DNA of 64,000 nucleotides, taken from contig NZ_JBDKWZ010000012.1 in NCBI RefSeq assembly GCF_039710355.1, positions 159,378 through 223,377 of the forward strand. The letters are read 5' to 3'. The translations under genes were made by a program, and so were the position numbers. This DNA is from Rapidithrix thailandica (GTDB lineage: Bacteria; Bacteroidota; Bacteroidia; Cytophagales; Flammeovirgaceae). Of the stretch, positions 60,389-64,000 are shown piece by piece; position 1 is the stretch's first letter, and each line of letters begins with the position of its first letter. Below the pieces are notes generated by a model. That model was not told where the DNA came from. It was given only the letters and a program-made list of their open reading frames with translations, and ran no database searches.

Positions 60389-61114
60389 TCAGCGACTTTG
60401 CAAGTGTTCGATCTCTTTTAATGAGACCTTACCTTCATAATACGCTTTACCAATGATTACCCCATGTACACCCAGTTCTTCTAACTTATGGATATCCGCT
60501 ACCGAACTTATGCCTCCGCTGGCAATGATCCGTAATTTTGGAAATCGCTGAATGAGGGATTGGTACATACCAAAGGCAGGACCTTGTAAGAGGCCATCCC
60601 GACTAACATCCGAACATTTTACATACAATACACTGCGCTGGTAATAGTAATCCACAAAATCCATTAAGTCCAGATCCGTGGCATTCTGCCAGCCACGTAC
60701 CCTTATTTTTCCGTCCATGGCATCGGCACTCAAACAAATTTTATTCCGTCCGAAAGAAATCAGCCAAGAAGCAAAAAGGTGCTTGTTATAAATGGCTAAA
60801 CTTCCCACAGTGACCGATTTCGCGCCATACTCGTAAACTTTATTGATATCTCCATCGGTATTGATCCCCCCTCCAAAGTTCACCTCCAGGTCGGTATGTC
60901 CTGTAATGAGTTCTAAAATATCATAGTTAATCACTCTGCCTTCCAAGGCTCCGTCTAAATCGATAAGATGTAATTTTTTAATTCCATGGTCCTCAAATTT
61001 CTTTGCGATGTCTATCGGACTTTGGTCATAAACCACTTTCTTGTTGTAATCTCCTTGCTGCAGCTTCACACACTTTCCTTCGATTACAGAAATGGATGGG
61101 ATAATTTCTATCAT
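60389..61114 (-). CDS. HisA paralogue lacking one catalytic Asp
   Basis: The protein has 241 residues from the ATG ending at 61114; a longer open frame to 61156 is less likely since the -7 promoter lies close to it. It aligns without gaps over its first 140 residues to HisA at 48940. It keeps the phosphate loops FGGGINTDGDI and IASGGISSVADI and the second catalytic Asp (Asp131 in LSADAMDGK). The first catalytic Asp, position 9 in IPAIDLIDG, is Ser in IPSISVIEG. T132 and neighbouring residues also differ. The gene is away from the his operon with its own promoter and terminator. It may be a divergent isomerase, a regulator or a pseudoenzyme. Confidence 0.88.
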   Translation of the reverse strand: MIEIIPSISVIEGKCVKLQQGDYNKKVVYDQSPIDIAKKFEDHGIKKLHLIDLDGALEGRVINYDILELITGHTDLEVNFGGGINTDGDINKVYEYGAKSVTVGSLAIYNKHLFASWLISFGRNKICLSADAMDGKIRVRGWQNATDLDLMDFVDYYYQRSVLYVKCSDVSRDGLLQGPAFGMYQSLIQRFPKLRIIASGGISSVADIHKLEELGVHGVIIGKAYYEGKVSLKEIEHLQSR

Positions 61115-61153
61115 ACTCTGTGTTTTTTGGTCTTTTGTGTATAACTCTATTTC

Positions 61154-61161
61154 CAAAAATA
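61154..61161 (-). promoter_or_regulatory. -7 promoter element of the hisA-like gene
   Basis: TATTTTTG on the minus strand fits TAnnTTTG, 40 bases before the ATG at 61114. Confidence 0.45.
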
Positions 61162-61320
61162 CAAGAATTCGCTTAAATTATCGCCTTGCCGAAAGCATTA
61201 TTTCCAGGAAGAGAAGAGGTACATTTCACTAAAAATCAGAATGTAAACATAACTCAACGCCTCCCGGCTCATTTTGGAATTGTCTTTGCAACATACCTAC
61301 CTAAACTAACAAACTATAAC

Positions 61321-61698
61321 ATGACAATACTCTCATTACAACGTGTCTGCCTGCAGGTAGTTCTTTATGGTTTCACTTGCGCCTTACTGTTCAGTTGTGC
61401 CAGCCAATCGCACACAAGCAGCAACCGGTCCTCTCAAAACAGAAGTAGCGCTTTATCTTCTTCTGATAAAAAGGCGAACTCGTCCCCTAAAAAATTAAAG
61501 TATAGTAAGAAGATGGGCAAGGTCAACTCATTGGAAAATGAGCATTTGGCCAAGGCTCAAAAACTGCGAAGAAAACGGGCCAAACAGATGGATAAACCCC
61601 AATACAGTAACCCAATGTATTTCGGGCATAAAAAGAAACCTAAAAAACGCCCCCTGGGAAAACAAAAGCTATGCAAGGAATGTGGGATCCGGCATTAA
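61321..61698 (+). CDS. Small basic lipoprotein of unknown function
   Basis: The protein has 125 residues from the ATG at 61321; a longer open frame from 61186 uses a non-ATG codon and has no signal. A signal peptide with lipobox (ALLFSCASQ) predicts a lipid-modified protein. The mature part is Ser-rich then strongly Lys/Arg-rich (NRSSQNRSSALSSSDKK, KRRKRAKQ-like, KKPKKRPLGKQKLC) and closes with CKECGIRH, a CxxC near the end. No family is recognised. It may bind acidic polymers or nucleic acids outside the cell, but that is a guess. Confidence 0.7.
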   Translation: MTILSLQRVCLQVVLYGFTCALLFSCASQSHTSSNRSSQNRSSALSSSDKKANSSPKKLKYSKKMGKVNSLENEHLAKAQKLRRKRAKQMDKPQYSNPMYFGHKKKPKKRPLGKQKLCKECGIRH

Positions 61699-61794
61699 AC
61701 CCAAGAGAGGCTAGAAATATCACAAAGTTGAAAAACCCTTTCCTGATCTCCGAGTCATCCTTCCGGAAACCTATTAACTGTTCTATGGAATGAC

Positions 61795-61802
61795 TACCTT
61801 TG
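61795..61802 (+). promoter_or_regulatory. -7 promoter element of the DEAD-box helicase gene
   Basis: TACCTTTG fits TAnnTTTG and ends 19 bases before the helicase ATG at 61822. Confidence 0.55.
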
Positions 61803-61821
61803 CAACAAATCAATACAAGTT

Positions 61822-63150
61822 ATGGCTGAAGTACAACAAGGGTTTGATCAATTTAAAATCAACAAGCAGCTAATCAATGCGATTCAGGATATGGGATTTC
61901 AAACTCCCACTCCTATACAAGTTAAGGCAGTGCCATTGGCTTTAGCCGGGCACGACCTTTTGGGCATAGCGCAAACAGGAACAGGAAAAACCGCTGCATT
62001 CTTACTGCCTATCATCATGCGTATTAAATATGCCCAGGGGCAGCACCCTCGATGCCTGATCATGACCCCTACCAGGGAGTTAGCCATGCAAATCAATGAA
62101 CACCTGGCAAGCTTGGCAAAATATACGGATATCCGTCATACTGCCGTATACGGGGGAGTAGGTCCTACTAAACAAATTGAAGCGATTCAAGAAGGCATCG
62201 ATATCTTGGTAGGTACTCCCGGGCGGATCATGGACATTTACCACCGGGGAGAACTTATTTTAAAAGATATTAAAATCATGGTATTGGACGAAGCCGACCG
62301 GATGATGGATATGGGCTTTATGCCACAGATCAATAGTATCTTGGAAGTGATTCCAAGCAAGCGGCAAAATATGTTGTTTTCGGCCACTATGCCTGAGCAA
62401 GTATTAAGGCTTTCCGAGGATTTTTTGGAATTTCCCGAACGGGTAGAGGTCACTCCTCAGGCTACAACTTCCGAAATGGTGGAACAGGGGCTGTACTATA
62501 CACCTAATCTCGGAGTAAAGAATAACCTGCTTCTTAAGCTTCTGGAAAACGAAGAAGAATTTTACCGAGTGTTAATTTTCACCCGGACCAAGGGCAATGC
62601 CAATAATTTGTATAAATTTTTAAGTAGAAAGGCAAAAGGAGAAATCAGAGTTATCCATGCGAATAAGGCTCAAAATACCCGGATTAATGCCATCGAGGCA
62701 TTTAAAGCCGGAGAGGTACGGGTATTGGTTGCTACGGATGTGGCGGCCCGGGGTATTGATATTAGTATGGTGAGCCATGTCATCAATTTTGATGTGCCTT
62801 TTATGCATGCTGACTACGTGCACCGTATAGGCCGTACGGGCAGGGCATCCAATGCCGGGATTGCAATTACCTTTAGTAACGAGGCTGAAAAATATCATAT
62901 CCAAAAAATTGAACAACTTATCCGCTCCAGTATACCTGTCTTGGAAATCCCTGCAACCGTGGAAATCCCCGAGACTCCTTTTGAAGAAAGACAGGACATA
63001 GCCCGGCAAATCGATCTGCAAAAACGCAAGGAGGACCCCACTTTTCAAGGAGCTTTTCATGAGAAAAAGAAGAAAAAATTCACTACTTCCAAAAAGGGTG
63101 GAACGGGAAACAAAGGTAAATTTTCCAACCATAAGAAAAGAAAGCGTTAA
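61822..63150 (+). CDS. DEAD-box ATP-dependent RNA helicase
   Basis: The protein has 442 residues. The motifs are in order: Q motif GFQTPTPIQ near 32-40, Walker A AQTGTGKTAA near 52, PTRELAMQ near 92, GG in YGGVG, TPGRIMD near 134, DEAD in VLDEADRMMD near 158, SAT in LFSATMPEQ, and the second domain with IFTRTKGNA, ATDVAARGIDI and HRIGRTGRA. The basic C-terminal tail (KKKKFTTSKKGG, then KRKR) binds RNA. This layout matches RhlE/DeaD-type helicases that unwind short RNA duplexes in ribosome assembly or RNA decay. Confidence 0.95.
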   Translation: MAEVQQGFDQFKINKQLINAIQDMGFQTPTPIQVKAVPLALAGHDLLGIAQTGTGKTAAFLLPIIMRIKYAQGQHPRCLIMTPTRELAMQINEHLASLAKYTDIRHTAVYGGVGPTKQIEAIQEGIDILVGTPGRIMDIYHRGELILKDIKIMVLDEADRMMDMGFMPQINSILEVIPSKRQNMLFSATMPEQVLRLSEDFLEFPERVEVTPQATTSEMVEQGLYYTPNLGVKNNLLLKLLENEEEFYRVLIFTRTKGNANNLYKFLSRKAKGEIRVIHANKAQNTRINAIEAFKAGEVRVLVATDVAARGIDISMVSHVINFDVPFMHADYVHRIGRTGRASNAGIAITFSNEAEKYHIQKIEQLIRSSIPVLEIPATVEIPETPFEERQDIARQIDLQKRKEDPTFQGAFHEKKKKKFTTSKKGGTGNKGKFSNHKKRKR

Positions 63151-63279
63151 AACCCACTTTCTCTCTCCTTCCATTTACCTGAAAGTTTGAAGGAGAGGGT
63201 TCCTTTTTTTCCTCACACACCCTCTTATCCCCCAATTCTTTCGTATTCTGCCCCTCAGATATATTTCTACATTTATGTT

Positions 63280-63287
63280 TATTTTTG
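63280..63287 (+). promoter_or_regulatory. -7 promoter element of the peroxiredoxin-like gene
   Basis: TATTTTTG fits TAnnTTTG and lies 33 bases before the ATG at 63320; it lies inside a longer open frame, so it supports the shorter start. Confidence 0.5.
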
Positions 63288-63319
63288 TTTGGATATCAAC
63301 ATTCAAACCATCATTCATT

Positions 63320-63877
63320 ATGGCAGCAACACCTTCAAATATGCTCGAACTAGGAACCATAGCTCCTAACTTTACACTTTTTGATACCGTTTCAGGTAAA
63401 AATCTTTCCTTACAAGATTTGAAGTCTGAGAAAGCCACTGTTATCATGTTCATTTGTAATCATTGCCCTTATGTAATTCATATAAATGAAGAGTTGGTCA
63501 AATTGGCAAATGAATACCAGGCCCAAGGTGTTTCTTTTATCGCAATCAGTTCCAATGATGTAGAGAACTACCCTCAAGATGCACCGGAAAAGATGAAAGA
63601 AGTAGCAGAAACTTCAGGATATCCTTTTCCTTATCTGTATGACGAAACGCAAGAAGTTGCAAAAGCATATTTAGCAGCATGTACACCCGATTTTTACCTC
63701 TTTGACAAAGATTTAAAATGTGTATACAGGGGTCAGTTAGATGATTCGAGACCCAAATCCGGCATTCCAGTTACCGGAAAAGATTTGAGAGCCGCTATAG
63801 ATGCGGTATTATCCGATGGGGCTATACTAGCGAATCAGCGACCGAGTCTTGGCTGCAACATCAAGTGGCGGGGGTAA
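63320..63877 (+). CDS. Thioredoxin-fold/peroxiredoxin-like protein
   Basis: The protein has 185 residues from the ATG at 63320. It has the AhpC-TSA/redoxin fold: LGTIAPNFTLFDTVSGKNLSL, then the redox motif FICNHCPYVIHINEELV with CxxC near residues 46-49, then ISSNDVENYPQDAPEKM and CTPDFYLFDKDLKCVYRGQLDDSRP with the second redox Cys. The SLGCNIKW end is typical of this group of thioredoxin-like (DUF-type redoxin) proteins. No signal peptide, so it works in the cytoplasm. A terminator serving the rRNA operon from the other side lies after it. Confidence 0.9.
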   Translation: MAATPSNMLELGTIAPNFTLFDTVSGKNLSLQDLKSEKATVIMFICNHCPYVIHINEELVKLANEYQAQGVSFIAISSNDVENYPQDAPEKMKEVAETSGYPFPYLYDETQEVAKAYLAACTPDFYLFDKDLKCVYRGQLDDSRPKSGIPVTGKDLRAAIDAVLSDGAILANQRPSLGCNIKWRG

Positions 63878-63884
63878 AAAAAAA

Positions 63885-63910
63885 AGCAGCCTATCTTGAG
63901 ATAGGCTGCT
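63885..63910 (-). terminator. Terminator of the rRNA operon
   Basis: Eleven-base arms GCAGCCTATCT and AGATAGGCTGC with a 2-base loop. On the minus strand it is followed by a run of T residues; no T-tract on the plus side. It lies just past the 5S 3' end. Confidence 0.85.
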
Positions 63911-63923
63911 GTAAAAAAAGACA

Positions 63924-64000
63924 AGACTGGCGATGACTTACTCTCCCACCTGTTACGGCAGTACCATCAGCGCGACAGGGCTTAACTTCTCTGTTCGGAA
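63924..64000 (-). rRNA. rrf: 5S ribosomal RNA, 3' part, cut by window end
   Basis: The minus strand reads GAACAGAGAAGTTAAGCCC followed by GATGGTACTGCCGTAACA and GGTGGGAGAGTAAGTC, the conserved 3' two thirds of Bacteroidota 5S rRNA. The 5' part and probably 23S and 16S genes lie beyond the window. The exact 3' end is approximate. Confidence 0.9.

Noticed and set aside
1..64000. CRISPR array, prophage or complete IS element
   Set aside because: I looked for evenly spaced direct repeats, transposase motifs, terminal inverted repeats and phage structural genes and found none.

Overview
The window reads as a chromosome segment of a Bacteroidota bacterium, most likely from the order Cytophagales. 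The evidence is a SusC/SusD pair driven by an ECF sigma factor and a FecR-type anti-sigma factor, a protein with a type IX secretion C-terminal domain, many secreted or lipoprotein genes with Bacteroidota-style signal peptides, a YpdA-type bacillithiol reductase, and repeated promoters of the Bacteroidota -7 form TAnnTTTG. The genus cannot be fixed from the sequence. I see no prophage, no complete IS element and no CRISPR array, so this is mostly a core-like chromosomal region with a few lineage-specific loci.

Layout. 1-9.7 kb: redox and membrane housekeeping (FAD oxidoreductase cut by the window edge, DUF2721, YpdA, a POT peptide transporter with an extra soluble domain, a double cupin, a coiled-coil membrane protein, a TPMT-like methyltransferase overlapping a 38-residue membrane peptide, phosphatidylserine decarboxylase, glutamate dehydrogenase). 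9.9-17.7 kb: a secreted protein of unknown function, PBP1C, a SorA/SorB-like sulfite dehydrogenase pair, an outer-membrane barrel and a Spy/CpxP-like periplasmic protein. 18.0-20.8 kb: a tightly overlapped ECF sigma / anti-sigma / exported-protein triad. 20.9-25.1 kb: superoxide dismutase divergent from a SufR-like Fe-S regulator, a class-A-like serine hydrolase, dihydroorotase and tRNA-His. 25.2-28.2 kb: a SDR, an AraC regulator and a membrane protein of unknown function.

28.4-42.1 kb is the largest functional block, all on the minus strand. ECF sigma, FecR, SusC (with an STN signalling domain), SusD, a DUF4843 lipoprotein and a PKD-like lipoprotein are followed by a thioredoxin-fold protein, a retropepsin-like aspartyl protease with a PDZ domain, and a TlpA-like thioredoxin. 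This looks like a trans-envelope-regulated uptake system, plausibly for peptides or a thiol- or metal-bearing ligand.

42.6-64 kb: tRNA-Arg, a YfcE-like phosphodiesterase, a 49-residue basic ORF with its own promoter, a GNAT, a coiled-coil membrane protein, a T9SS cargo protein, hisH-hisA-hisF, a long-form NfeD, a triple-LysM protein, a DUF3179 protein, a BCCT transporter, a SAM hydroxide adenosyltransferase, truA, an AP2 protein with a decayed HNH-like half, an Lrp/AsnC regulator, a second hisA-like gene that has lost one catalytic Asp, a basic lipoprotein, a DEAD-box helicase, a peroxiredoxin-like protein and the 3' part of a 5S rRNA gene on the minus strand, so an rRNA operon lies just beyond the right edge.

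The observations I rank highest are the degenerate HisA paralogue, the AP2/dead-HNH protein with tandem inverted repeats upstream, the sigma triad, the SusCD-protease-thioredoxin locus, and two unlisted small ORFs supported by context.
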